Below are positions 9,026 through 19,200 of a stretch of DNA of 64,000 nt, piece after piece (position 1 is the first letter of the stretch; each line of letters begins with the position of its first letter). Both the position numbers and the translations under genes were made by a program. A model generated the notes under the pieces. The model did no database searches. It worked only from the letters and a program-made list of their open reading frames with translations, and was not told the DNA's origin. This DNA comes from Rhodovulum euryhalinum (lineage in GTDB: Bacteria > Pseudomonadota > Alphaproteobacteria > Rhodobacterales > Rhodobacteraceae). The DNA lies in NCBI RefSeq assembly GCF_004342445.1, contig NZ_SLWW01000006.1, positions 124,001 through 188,000 on the forward strand, written 5' to 3'.

Positions 9026-11428
9026 ATGGCCTCGACGGATCATATCCCGGCCGATCCGGCCACCGCGCTGCTGCAGGGGTATCGTCCGCCCCCGGGCGTG
9101 GCCGACGAACTGTTGCAGCCCGATGGTACGGTCCGGCCGGTCTGGCAGCCGCTGATCGAGTTGCTGGCGGAACAGAATCCCGAGGATCTGACCCAGCGGT
9201 TTGCCCGGGGGGACCAGTACCTGCACGATGCGGGTGTCTACTACCGCCAGCACGGCTCTGGCGGTTCAGCCCTGCGAGACTGGCCGTTCAGCCATATCCC
9301 GGTGATGATCTGCGCCGAGGAATGGGAGGAGCTGTCCCGCGGGCTGGTCCAGCGGGCGGACCTGCTGGAACGGGTGATGGCCGATCTTTACGGGCCGGGC
9401 GATCTGGTGGCGGACGGCCTGTTGCCCGCCGACCTTGTCGCGCACAACCGCGAATGGCTGCGGCCCCTGGCGGGCATCCGGCCGCGTTCGGGGCATTTCC
9501 TGCATTTCCTGGCCTTCGAGGTGGGCCGTTCGCCCGACGGGTCGTGGCTGGTGCTGGGCGACAGGACACAGGCGCCGTCGGGCTCGGGGTTTGCGCTGGA
9601 AAACCGGATGGCGACGACGCGGGTCTTTCCGGACCTCTTCCCCACCGCCAATGTCCGGCGGCTGGCGGGCTTTTTCCGGGCCTTCCGCGACGCGATGAAC
9701 GGGCTTCGGGGCGACGAGTCGAGCCGGGTGGCGATCCTGACGCCGGGCCAGCATACCGATACCTATTTCGAGCATGCCTATATCGCGCGCTATCTCGGGT
9801 TCCTGCTGCTGGAATGTGAGGATCTGAAGGTCGAGCGGGGCAAGCTGACGGTGCGCACGATCAACGGGCCGCAACCCGTGAGCGTGCTGTGGCGGCGGCT
9901 GGACTCGCGCTTTGCCGACCCGCTGGAACTTGACGAAAGCTCGGCGCTGGGCACGCCGGGGATGGTGGCGGCGCTGCGCGCGCGGGAACTGACCATGCTC
10001 AACTGCCTGGGCTCGGGCGTGCTCGAGGCGCGTGCGCTGATGGCCTTTCTGCCGCGCATCTGCGAACGGCTGACGGGCGAGGGGCTGAAGATACCGAACA
10101 TCGCGACCTGGTGGTGCGGGCAGGCGGCCGAGCGGGCCTATGTCTATGAAAACCTCCAGCGGATGATGATCGGCCGGGCGCTGTCGACCGACCTGCCGTT
10201 CGAGGTCGATTCCTCGACCGCGCTGGGCGGCGATTTCAGGGGCTCGGCGCAGAAACCGATCGGCGACTGGCTCAAGGCCGACGGCGCGAACCTTGTCGGG
10301 CAGGAAGCGGTGACGCTGTCCACCACGCCTGCGATGATCGAGGGGGAACTGGTGCCGCGGCCGATGCTGATCCGGGTCTTCGCCGCCCGCACACCGCGTG
10401 GCTGGGTGGTGATGCCGGGCGGCTATGCACGGATCGGGCGCACCGGGGATCCCACGGCGCTGGCGATGAAGAACGGCGGGTCGGTCGCGGATGTCTGGGT
10501 CGTCAGCGAAGGCCCGGTCACCCCCGACAGCCTGGCCCCGCAACCGGACGGCCCCTTCGTGCGGCGCCTGCCCGGGGTGCTGCCCTCGCGCGCGGCGGAC
10601 AACCTTTTCTGGCTGGGGCGCTATGTCGAACGGGCCGAGGCGCGGGTCCGGGACCTGAGGGCCTATCACCTGCGCCTCGAAGAGGTCGGCCATCGCGAGA
10701 TGCCGCTGTTGTCCTGTCTGGAGCAGTATCTCCAGGGCTTTGACGTCGATCCGGACGAGCCGCTGCCATCCGCGGTGCTGGACCTGTTCGACGCTGGCTT
10801 GACCTGCGCGGGCAAGGTCCGCGACCGGTTCTCGACCGATGGCTGGCACGCGCTGACCGATCTCGCCTTTACCGCGCGGGGCATGTACAACCGCGTGCGT
10901 CCCGGCGACGAGGCCGCGCGCCGCATGACCGAACTGCTGCGCAAGCTTGCCGGGTTCGCGGGGCTTGTCCACGACAACATGTTCCGCTTTTCCGGCTGGC
11001 GCTTCCTGACCATGGGGCGGGCGCTGGAACGGGCCGACCAGATGCTGTCGGCGCTGACCATCTTTACCGACCCTGCCGCGCCGCCCGGCAGCCTGGATGT
11101 CGCCGTCGAGCTTGGCGACAGCGTGATGACGCATCGCCGCCGCTATCCGATGGCCACCAGTTGCAACACCGTGGTCGACCTGCTGGCGCTCGACGCGGGC
11201 AACCCGCGCGCGGTGCTGTTCCAGCTCGACGTCCTGCGCGAGCAGGAGGCGATGCTGACAGAGGCACGCGAGGGCGGCACCCTGTCGGAGATCGCGCGGC
11301 GCATCCTTGTCGCACACACCGCGCTGTCGGTGGCCGCCCCCGAGGAAATGACCACCGCCCGCCTTCGGGAAATCCAGAGCGAGGTGCGCGACATCTCGGT
11401 CGCCCTGACCGCGCGCTATCTGAGCTAG
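9026..11428 (+). CDS. Circularly permuted ATP-grasp / alpha-E fusion protein
   Basis: The protein has 800 residues. The N-terminal ~480 residues form a circularly permuted type-2 ATP-grasp module, with RPRSGHFLHFLAFEVGRSPDG, LENRMATTRVFP and a late VMPGGYARIG. The C-terminal ~300 residues form the helical alpha-E domain, starting near SRAADNLFWLGRYVERAEARVRD. In many bacteria these are two adjacent genes; here they are one. ATP-grasp enzymes form amide bonds through acyl-phosphates, so a peptide-ligase role with the flanking transglutaminases is the published inference for this family. The start lies one base after the previous stop. Confidence 0.92.
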   Translation: MASTDHIPADPATALLQGYRPPPGVADELLQPDGTVRPVWQPLIELLAEQNPEDLTQRFARGDQYLHDAGVYYRQHGSGGSALRDWPFSHIPVMICAEEWEELSRGLVQRADLLERVMADLYGPGDLVADGLLPADLVAHNREWLRPLAGIRPRSGHFLHFLAFEVGRSPDGSWLVLGDRTQAPSGSGFALENRMATTRVFPDLFPTANVRRLAGFFRAFRDAMNGLRGDESSRVAILTPGQHTDTYFEHAYIARYLGFLLLECEDLKVERGKLTVRTINGPQPVSVLWRRLDSRFADPLELDESSALGTPGMVAALRARELTMLNCLGSGVLEARALMAFLPRICERLTGEGLKIPNIATWWCGQAAERAYVYENLQRMMIGRALSTDLPFEVDSSTALGGDFRGSAQKPIGDWLKADGANLVGQEAVTLSTTPAMIEGELVPRPMLIRVFAARTPRGWVVMPGGYARIGRTGDPTALAMKNGGSVADVWVVSEGPVTPDSLAPQPDGPFVRRLPGVLPSRAADNLFWLGRYVERAEARVRDLRAYHLRLEEVGHREMPLLSCLEQYLQGFDVDPDEPLPSAVLDLFDAGLTCAGKVRDRFSTDGWHALTDLAFTARGMYNRVRPGDEAARRMTELLRKLAGFAGLVHDNMFRFSGWRFLTMGRALERADQMLSALTIFTDPAAPPGSLDVAVELGDSVMTHRRRYPMATSCNTVVDLLALDAGNPRAVLFQLDVLREQEAMLTEAREGGTLSEIARRILVAHTALSVAAPEEMTTARLREIQSEVRDISVALTARYLS

Positions 11429-11432
11429 GGCC

Positions 11433-12326
11433 ATGGCGATCGACTACGACATCCGCCTCGAGATCACCTACAGCTACAAGGCCCCCGCCGGGTCCAGCCG
11501 GACGCTGCTCAGGATGCTGCCGCTGACGACGCCCGACCAGCACCTGATCTCGGGCTTCGTCTCGACCGATCCGGAGCCAGATTTCCGCCGCGACGGCACC
11601 GATTTCTTCGGCAACGCCACGACCGAGATCGCCCATGACCGTCCGCTGACCGAAATCGCCTTCCGCTTTGCGGGCCGCGTGCGTCGGCGGGGGGGCTGGC
11701 CCGAACTGGACCTCTCGACCGGCCTTGCCCGCCTCGGTGACGAGATCGCCGCGATCCGAAGCGTCGGCCCGGCCGTGCCGCACCATTTCCTGGGCGAGTC
11801 CGAGCGTATTCGCCACGAACCCGCCATCGCCGCCTTCGCCGAGGATCTGGTCGATCCCGGCATGTCGGCGCTGGCTGCCACCCGCGCCATCGCCACGGCG
11901 CTGCACGCACGGTTCGAGTTCGACCCCGAGGCGACCGAGGTCACCACCCGCCCGATCGAGGCCTTCGAGGCCCGCCGCGGCGTCTGCCAGGACATCAGCC
12001 ACGTGATGATCGCGGCGCTGCGCGCGGTCGGAATCCCCGCGGGCTATGTCAGCGGCTTCCTGCGCACCAAGCCGCCACCCGGCCGGCCGCGGCTGGAAGG
12101 GGCGGACGCGATGCATGCCTGGGTGCGGGCCTGGTGCGGGGCCGAAACCGGCTGGATCGAGATCGACCCGACCAACGATCTGCTCGTGGGCACCGATCAC
12201 GTCACGGTCGCCGTCGGGCGTGACTATGCCGATGTGGCCCCGGTGCGCGGATCGCTGAGGACCGAGGGCACCCACACGACGCGGCACAAGGTCGACGTGA
12301 TCCCATGCGCGGCCAGGGGGCGCTGA
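11433..12326 (+). CDS. Transglutaminase-like family protein
   Basis: The protein has 297 residues with an N-terminal beta domain (MAIDYDIRLEITYSYKAPAG) and then a transglutaminase core. The triad is complete: Cys185 in RRGVCQDISHV, His228 in AMHAWVRAW and Asp245 in IEIDPTND. It starts four bases after the ATP-grasp/alpha-E gene and completes a three-gene cassette. Such domains act as proteases, amidases or transglutaminases, and the sequence cannot decide between them. No signal peptide is seen, so it is probably cytoplasmic like its neighbours. Confidence 0.9.
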   Translation: MAIDYDIRLEITYSYKAPAGSSRTLLRMLPLTTPDQHLISGFVSTDPEPDFRRDGTDFFGNATTEIAHDRPLTEIAFRFAGRVRRRGGWPELDLSTGLARLGDEIAAIRSVGPAVPHHFLGESERIRHEPAIAAFAEDLVDPGMSALAATRAIATALHARFEFDPEATEVTTRPIEAFEARRGVCQDISHVMIAALRAVGIPAGYVSGFLRTKPPPGRPRLEGADAMHAWVRAWCGAETGWIEIDPTNDLLVGTDHVTVAVGRDYADVAPVRGSLRTEGTHTTRHKVDVIPCAARGR

Positions 12327-12377
12327 TCGGTCTTCACGGCCCGGAGCATCCCCCATCCCTCGGGCAATCCCGGCGCC

Positions 12378-13076
12378 TCAGAACGGTGCGGGAACCGGCG
12401 AGACGCCGATCACCGGGGTGTGGCCCCAGACCAGCGCGCCCCAGAGGGCAAGGGCGAGCAGGGCCCGCACAGGGCTGGGGCGGCCCCGCGGCCGCCACCG
12501 GCCCGCGATCATTGCGGCAAAGGGCAGGTTCGAGGTCCGCGCGGCGAGCCGCTGCCATTCGGCCATGCCCGACAGGCGGCGGTTCCGCCGGTCGATGATC
12601 CGGGTGCCCAGGGCGGCGAAGCCTGCGAAACCGCCGAACAGCAGCACATGGGCAAGGTCGGGATTCGCCACCGCGTGCGCCGCCGACCAGAGCCCAAGCG
12701 CCCAGAGCAGCGGGTGGCGCGTAACCCCGGCGATGCCCGGGCGCTCGGGGTCGAACCGCGCGTTTCCGGCGCCACCGAAGCTGAGCGGGTTCGGCACGGC
12801 GGTGCCATAGGCGATCAGCAGACAGGCCAGCGGCATGACGAGGTTCGGCACCCACGCCTGCCACGCCCCCCAGGGCAGCAGGGGAACGAAGGGTGCACGA
12901 CCCGCGGCGACGATCAGCCAGGTCAGCATGGCAAGGGACAGCGTGACATAGGCCGCAAGATAGCCCCGACGCCCCAGCGCCCGGTGCAGCCGCGCCTTGA
13001 CCGCCGGGCGCGCCGGGATCGCGTGCGAGGCCAGGAACGCCGCGAAGGCCAGAGAGAGTTCGCCCCAGCCCCCCAT
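12378..13076 (-). CDS. NnrU family membrane protein
   Basis: The protein has 232 residues from ATG 13076 (an in-frame ATG at 13106 adds ten residues). It is a multi-pass membrane protein of the NnrU family: FAAFLASHAIPARP at the start, the family signature GVTRHPLLWALGLWSAAH in the middle, and several later membrane segments. NnrU is known from denitrification clusters, where it accompanies nitric oxide reductase, but many copies in non-denitrifiers stand alone. No nor or nos genes are near. It is convergent with the transglutaminase cassette. Confidence 0.82.
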   Translation of the reverse strand: MGGWGELSLAFAAFLASHAIPARPAVKARLHRALGRRGYLAAYVTLSLAMLTWLIVAAGRAPFVPLLPWGAWQAWVPNLVMPLACLLIAYGTAVPNPLSFGGAGNARFDPERPGIAGVTRHPLLWALGLWSAAHAVANPDLAHVLLFGGFAGFAALGTRIIDRRNRRLSGMAEWQRLAARTSNLPFAAMIAGRWRPRGRPSPVRALLALALWGALVWGHTPVIGVSPVPAPF

Positions 13077-13237
13077 CACGCGCGCGCCGCCGCCGGGGTG
13101 GTGCATCCGGCGTCTGTGAACCGGTCAAGGCGCATGTCAGGCCCTCGCAAACACGGGTTTCAACGGCCTCTTACATGTCCTGGCCGCCCGCCGGAAGACC
13201 CGTGCTGCACGCCATACGCCCCGTCCCTGGGGTGGCG

Positions 13238-16200
13238 TCAGGCCAGGGCGATCGCCGGGCAGCCAAGGCGAAGATCCCGCAGGCGCAGGATCGGCGCCCC
13301 GGTCGGTGCATCCCCGGCGAAGAGCGAAACATCAAGGCCCAGCGACGCCGTTGCCCAAAGCGCGGCGTGATCCGCCGGGGTCAGACCGTTTGCCGTCAAC
13401 CAGCCCGCGATCCCGTCGGCGATTTCGCCAAGGAAGGCGGGCGGTTTGGCGTCTGGCGCGCCCAGCGTGACTTCGGTCGGCAGCCGCAACAAGACCGGCA
13501 GCCGCACCGGTACCAACGCCTGTGTCGCCGGGCCCGTCGCCGTCACCGGGTAGGCAAAGCTGACCTCCATCTGCAACCGCCCGGGCAAGGTCTCGCCGGT
13601 GCCGCTGCCGGCGACCAGGGCGGCGTAAAGCGCGGCCAGATGCGCCGAAAGCGGCCGGGGCTTGCCGGGTGGGCCGGCAAGGCCGCCAATGTCGATGGTC
13701 TCGGCGATGTCCAGCACGGGCGCGACCGGCGCGGGATAGCGCACCCAGTCGGTGGTGTAGCGGAATGGCTCCTGGAAAGACGCGTTGCGGACGATCTGCA
13801 TCGCCATCGTGCCATTCTGCCGGTCGATGACGTTCAGCGCCGTACCGAAGGGCGCGCCCGTGCCGGCGGGTTCGACCCGGACCCGGCGCTCGGCAAGCGT
13901 GTGGGCGACCTCTTCGGTCAGCGGCTGGCCGGTCGCACTGTCGACGAAATCGTAGGTCACCGAGGTCGCGTCATGGGCGCGGACCCGCGTCTCGTAGCCG
14001 TCGATTCCGATGGCGGGGACAATGTCGAGATCGTCGCGCCCATGGCCGGTGATGCCGACCCGCGTGGCCCAGGGCTGGCCGCGCGCCTGCACGCCGTCTT
14101 CTATCGTGAAACGGCGGCGGCGCTCGACAAGCCCTGTCCCGGCGGCGAGGGCGGCACTCTCGGCTGTGATCGGCGTCCAGCTTGCCCCGACGACGGCCCC
14201 GGCAAGGTCGGCGAGACTGTCGAGCGCGGCGCGCAGCACCGGGTTGTCCGCCCGGTCGGGGCTGCGGATCGCATCCAGCCCCTCGCGCGTGAACAGCGCC
14301 TGCAGGCCGGGCAGAAGCGCGTCAAGGGCGATCAGCGCGTCGATCACGTCGGGGGCCACGGCCAGCAGCATTGCGCCGGCCGCGCCGCTGTTCACCGTGA
14401 CCTCGAGTTCGACCCGGTCCTGCGCCACGAAGGGGTGGCGATAGATGCCCTCCAGGACCCACGAGCGGGCGCGCGCCAGCGCCTCGGCTGCGCTCATTGC
14501 GCCGGGTTTCGCCCCGAACCGGGGAAGGGCCTGCTGCGCGACGAGATCGGGCGGAATCGGGAAGGCGCGCAGCGGGATCGGGATTTCGACCCGGCCGACG
14601 GACAGCGGTGCGGGCGGGTCGAGAAAGCCGAGCCAGCCGCCGCTGGTGAACGCCGTGTCGCCGATCCGGACCTCGGACAGTTCGTGTTCGATCGCCGTCA
14701 GGCTGAAGGTCAGGTCGGCCACGTAGGTGCTTTGCTGCGTCTTGTTGCGGGCGAACAGCCCGATGGCCATCGGGCTGCCCGCAGGCGAAACCGCTGCCTT
14801 GCCCGCCGTCAGGGCATAGCTGGGCGCGGTCGAGGGGGCCCCGGTTCGGCCCGGTCCTGGCATGGTCTGGCCGAAAAGGTTCATCGGCTCGGGATTGGCC
14901 ACGCCGCCCACCGCGGTCGTCACCTCCAGCACCGCGACCGATACCATCTCGTAGAAATTGCCCATCTCGATCAGACATTCCTGCCGATACCGGTCCTGCG
15001 CCGCGGCCAGCGCCGCGGCGCCGGCGGGGGGCGTCCTGGCACCGTCAAGCCGGATCTCGGTCACGAAATGCACCAGCTTTTCGACGATGGCCTTCTTGGC
15101 CTCGGCAAGCCGGTTCAGCGCTGCGCGGTTCACCAGCGCGGCGGGGATCGCGCGCTGCGGCGCGAACATCGCGTCGATTGCATCCAGCAGCCGGCGCATG
15201 GCGGTGTCGAGGTCCAGGTCGCAGACGGTAATCCGTTGTCCCGGGCTGTCCGAAAGCGTGCCGTCCTCGGCCAGCGTGGGTACGAGAACGTCGCGCGACA
15301 CCAGCCGGTTGGACAACGGGCGCGGCGCAAAGCAGGGCGGGGGAGCGGTTGCGAATTCGGGCGAAAGGCCCGTTCTGCCGTAGCGCACCACCCAAAGCTG
15401 GCGCCCGGCATCGCCCCCGGTCGCGTTGCGATCGGCGCCCGCGGCCAGCACCCGGTCATGGGCGCCAAAGGCGGCCTTGAACCCCGCCTTGAAGGCGTCG
15501 AGCGACAGCGGTGAAGTGCCTCCGGGCGCGGCATCCATCCGTGGCGGCACGGCCAGCGTGACCGACCGCACCCGGCTGTCGGCCGGAACGTCCGGCGCAA
15601 AGGGACCACGGCGGGCAATGGTCAGGCGCACGCTCAGCGGAACCGCAAGCCCGGGGGCGAGGCCGCCCGGATCGACCGGCGCCGAAAGCGGGGTCAGCGG
15701 CTGGACCGGTGGCGGGGTGGCGGGGAATGTGGGGGCGATGGGAGTGGCGTGGATCGTGCGGTAGGCGGTCAGCAGGTCCGCGGCCAGCGCCGCCACGTCC
15801 ACCGGCAGGGCGGCGCCGGGCAGCAGGCTTGTGGTCAACGTGGCATCGACCTGGGCCTGCCCGGCAATGTCGGCGATCTGGTAATAGGCCGCCGCATAGG
15901 CCGCGAGGTCGGCGGACTTGCGCTGCCTCGCCGACTCGTCCGAGGCCGATTCCGCCACATAGACCGGCGGGGTCAGCACCGGCGTGACGACGAGCCGGGG
16001 TGCCTGCGGGCCACCCTCGAAGGCATGGCTGAAGGCGAGGTAGGGCAGCGTTGACGGCGGAATCAGCGGGTCGTCATGGGCTGTCGCCAGCGCCCCGCCC
16101 TCGTTCCCGCCCGCCCAGAGATTGCCGAAGAGATCGACCCGCGACAGGCCGATTTCGACCGCTTTCCCGACATGGGCGTAGGGATTGTCCCCGGGTGGCA

Positions 16201-19200
16201 GATCGCCGCCATCGGACACCGCATGCAGGTTGTCCGCGTGGCGCACCAGTGGAAAGCTGTGCCGGTAGACCAGCGCGTCGGTCTCGGTTTCCGTTTCCTG
16301 TGGGCCAAAGACGCTTTGTCCGGTGTCCGGCGGGGGCGTGCCACCGATTGCCGTGATACGCCCCTCGTAGAGGTTGAAAAGCTGGTCGAGCGTGGTGCCC
16401 GGATCGTCGGCTGCGGGATCGGCTGGCCGCGCCCGCGTCAGTTCGATGGCCAGTTGGCCCGGCATCGCCAGCGGATGGGCGTCGGTCAGGTCATCCGAGG
16501 CGATGAAATAGGCGCCGTCGGCGGTCAGCGCGTGCCCGAGAAGTGCATTTGCACAGGATGGTATGGGCGCCCCGCCGCCCGGCCGGTGGGCAAGCCCCAC
16601 CACCAATGTCAGCGTGGCGCGTCCGCCGCTGCGGAACAGCGCGTCCGGCAGCCCCTGACCCTTGCCCGCATGGCACAGGAAATAGCCGCCCGAATTGGTC
16701 ACCCCGCCGCTCCACAGCTTGCCGAGGAAGCCAAGCGCCTGCACCGGGTCGGGCGGCATCGCGGCCTCGGCCCCGAACCGCGCCATCAGGACCGGCGGGC
16801 GGGTTTCGGTCGAGAAATTGCTTTGAACCAGGAAGGTATCGGAAAAGTCGATCTGTTGCAGGTCCAGGCCGGTGCCACCCCCGTCGCCACCGCGATGCCC
16901 GAGCATGAGGGCCGAGACGGCGGCGGCGGGTGTTTCCGCCGACAGATCGGCGATCAGCCGTTGCAGCAGCGACAGCCCCTTCTGGTTCACGCTGGCAAGC
17001 GCATAGGTGTTCTGCAGGAATTCCGGCGCGTCAGGGTTCTGGGCACCCGGCAGCGGGATGCGCACCACCTGGAAATCCAGCGCAAGCGCCCAGGCGAATG
17101 CGCTGTCCGGAACCGGCGTTCCCTTGGCATCGGGGCCGTCGTCGCCCGTCGTGTAAAGCGTGAAGCGGCGGGACGCCCCCTGGCCGACGATCCCGGTCAG
17201 GCCGGGTGGCAGCCGCCAGAGCGTTTCCGGCCCCGTCCCTGCGGCCAGACCGGCCGCCAGCGCGAAGCGCACCGGGCGGATATCGAAGGCGGGGCGCAGC
17301 GCGAGCGTCGGCCGCGGCCCGGTCAGGTCGGGCGTGGCGGGCAGGGCGGCGGGCGCCCTGACCATCGGCTCGGGATCGGTGCTGGAAAAGCCGATACTCT
17401 CGCCACCGCCATCGAGCGTGGCCCCCCATGCCGCCTGGTCCGCCGCCGGAAAGCCAAGCGCGAGATCCAGCCGCCCGGCGCCCATGTCGCCGGCGGCAAG
17501 AACGGCCTGCTGCCCGGTCAGCGCGTAGAGCGGCCAGGGCGCGTCCGCCCCCGCCGCCACCTGCCGCGTGCCGTGCAGCATGAACCGCGAGGTCAGCCCC
17601 GAGAGGCCGCCCAACTCCGGCGCGAGCCGGGCGAGGATCGTGGCGATGTCGGGATCGGGCTGGCCGTCCTGGAACAGATCATGCGCGTCATGCGCCTTTT
17701 GCAGGCCCGCGCGCAGTGCAAGCGTGATGTAGTCGGACAGCACCTCGTCGACCGGCGGCGCGGGCACCGCGCCGCGCCCGACCGCCAGCCCCCGGCCGGG
17801 CAGGGTGCCCGCCATGGGTTCGCCCGCCCGGGGCGTCGGCGACAATGCCAGTTCGGGGCGATCGCCGACCTTCACCGACACACTCATGCCCGGCAGTGCC
17901 GGGAAGAAGCCCACGCCCAGCGTCTGGCCCGCGCCCGGCGTCGCGGGCTTGACGATGCGGGTCTGGAACCCTGCCCGGAACAGCGCCCGGATATCGTCGA
18001 TCCCGGGCCGCGCCCCGCCCGCAAGCGCGTCGATCAGCGCCGCGATCTGCCCGCGCGAGGCCGCCGTTCCATCGACGCGCGCCTGGTCGGCGGGTGCGCC
18101 GCCCGCCTGCGCCTGGCCAGAGGCGGCGAAAAGCCCCCAGCGCATCAGCCCCGTCAGGAACGCCGCGTAAGAGGTGTCGGCCACATTCGCCAGCGTGGCG
18201 CCCGCGCCCGGTGCAGCCTGGGGGTTCGAGAGGGCAAGCTGGACGACATGGATCCAGCGGTTCGCGGCACCTTCCGCGGTGTAGTCCGCGCCCGCCGTCA
18301 GCGCCGGCAGGACATAGACCGTCAGCGGCACCGGCCCGCCCGGCGGTGCAACGGGTTGCCAGACCGGGGCAGGTGGTGGCCCCGACGCGGCCAGCAGCAT
18401 GACTGTCGCCGTGTCGTCCCACAGTGCCCGGCTGTCCTGGCCGAACCGGGCCGCGCCATGCACCACCATGTCGAAACCGAGGTGGATCGAGATCTTGAAC
18501 AGCCCGAGATTGATGATGACCGTCACCTTCACCGAAACGCCGGCCGAGAAGGCGATTTCCGTCGCGCGATGGGCGACGATCGCCATGTCGGCGCGGACGA
18601 AGATCCGGACCTCGACCCGGGCCTTGATGATTGCGAAGTCGATCGCGCCGACAAGCTGGCCAAACACCGCAACCGTGGCGCGGATGTCGTGGAACTCGTC
18701 GGTCCGGCCGGTCTCGAAGTCGTGATAGGTGGCGAAGGTTCCCTGGAAAAGCCCCTGCACCATCACCGAGAACTGCGCCGTCAGGGGGCCGCTCGCGAAC
18801 CCCTTCCGGATGCCGATCTGAAGGCCGAGGCCGATCTCGGTCACCGGGCTGAAAATGCCCCGTTCGGGCGGCACGGCGGGCAAGCCACCCGGGTCGATTC
18901 CGTCGAGCCGCGCGTAATAGAACCCGCCGGCACCCGAGTAGATCTCGACCGTCAGCGAGAGCGATTTCGAGAAGTCGAGATTGTCCGGGAAGCCCACGTC
19001 GATCCTGAAATCGCCGTTGGTGTAGATCGCCAGATAGAACGAGGGCAGCGTCATCTCGAAGGCGCCGAGAGATACCTTGCTGACGGATTTCGGCAGCGTC
19101 AGCGTCCCTTCGTAGACCCCGACCGCATCGGTCACCTTGCGATAGAGAACCTCGGCGTAGAGCCCGTCGAGCAGGTTGAGCTTGTCGTTCTTGCCCTTTC

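Noticed and set aside
6211-9027. 938-codon minus-strand reading
   Set aside because: It lies opposite the transglutaminase/DUF2126 gene, whose motifs are unmistakable; composition is typical of antisense readings.
9266-11434. 722-codon minus-strand reading
   Set aside because: It lies opposite the ATP-grasp/alpha-E gene; no motif, Arg/Gln/His-rich.
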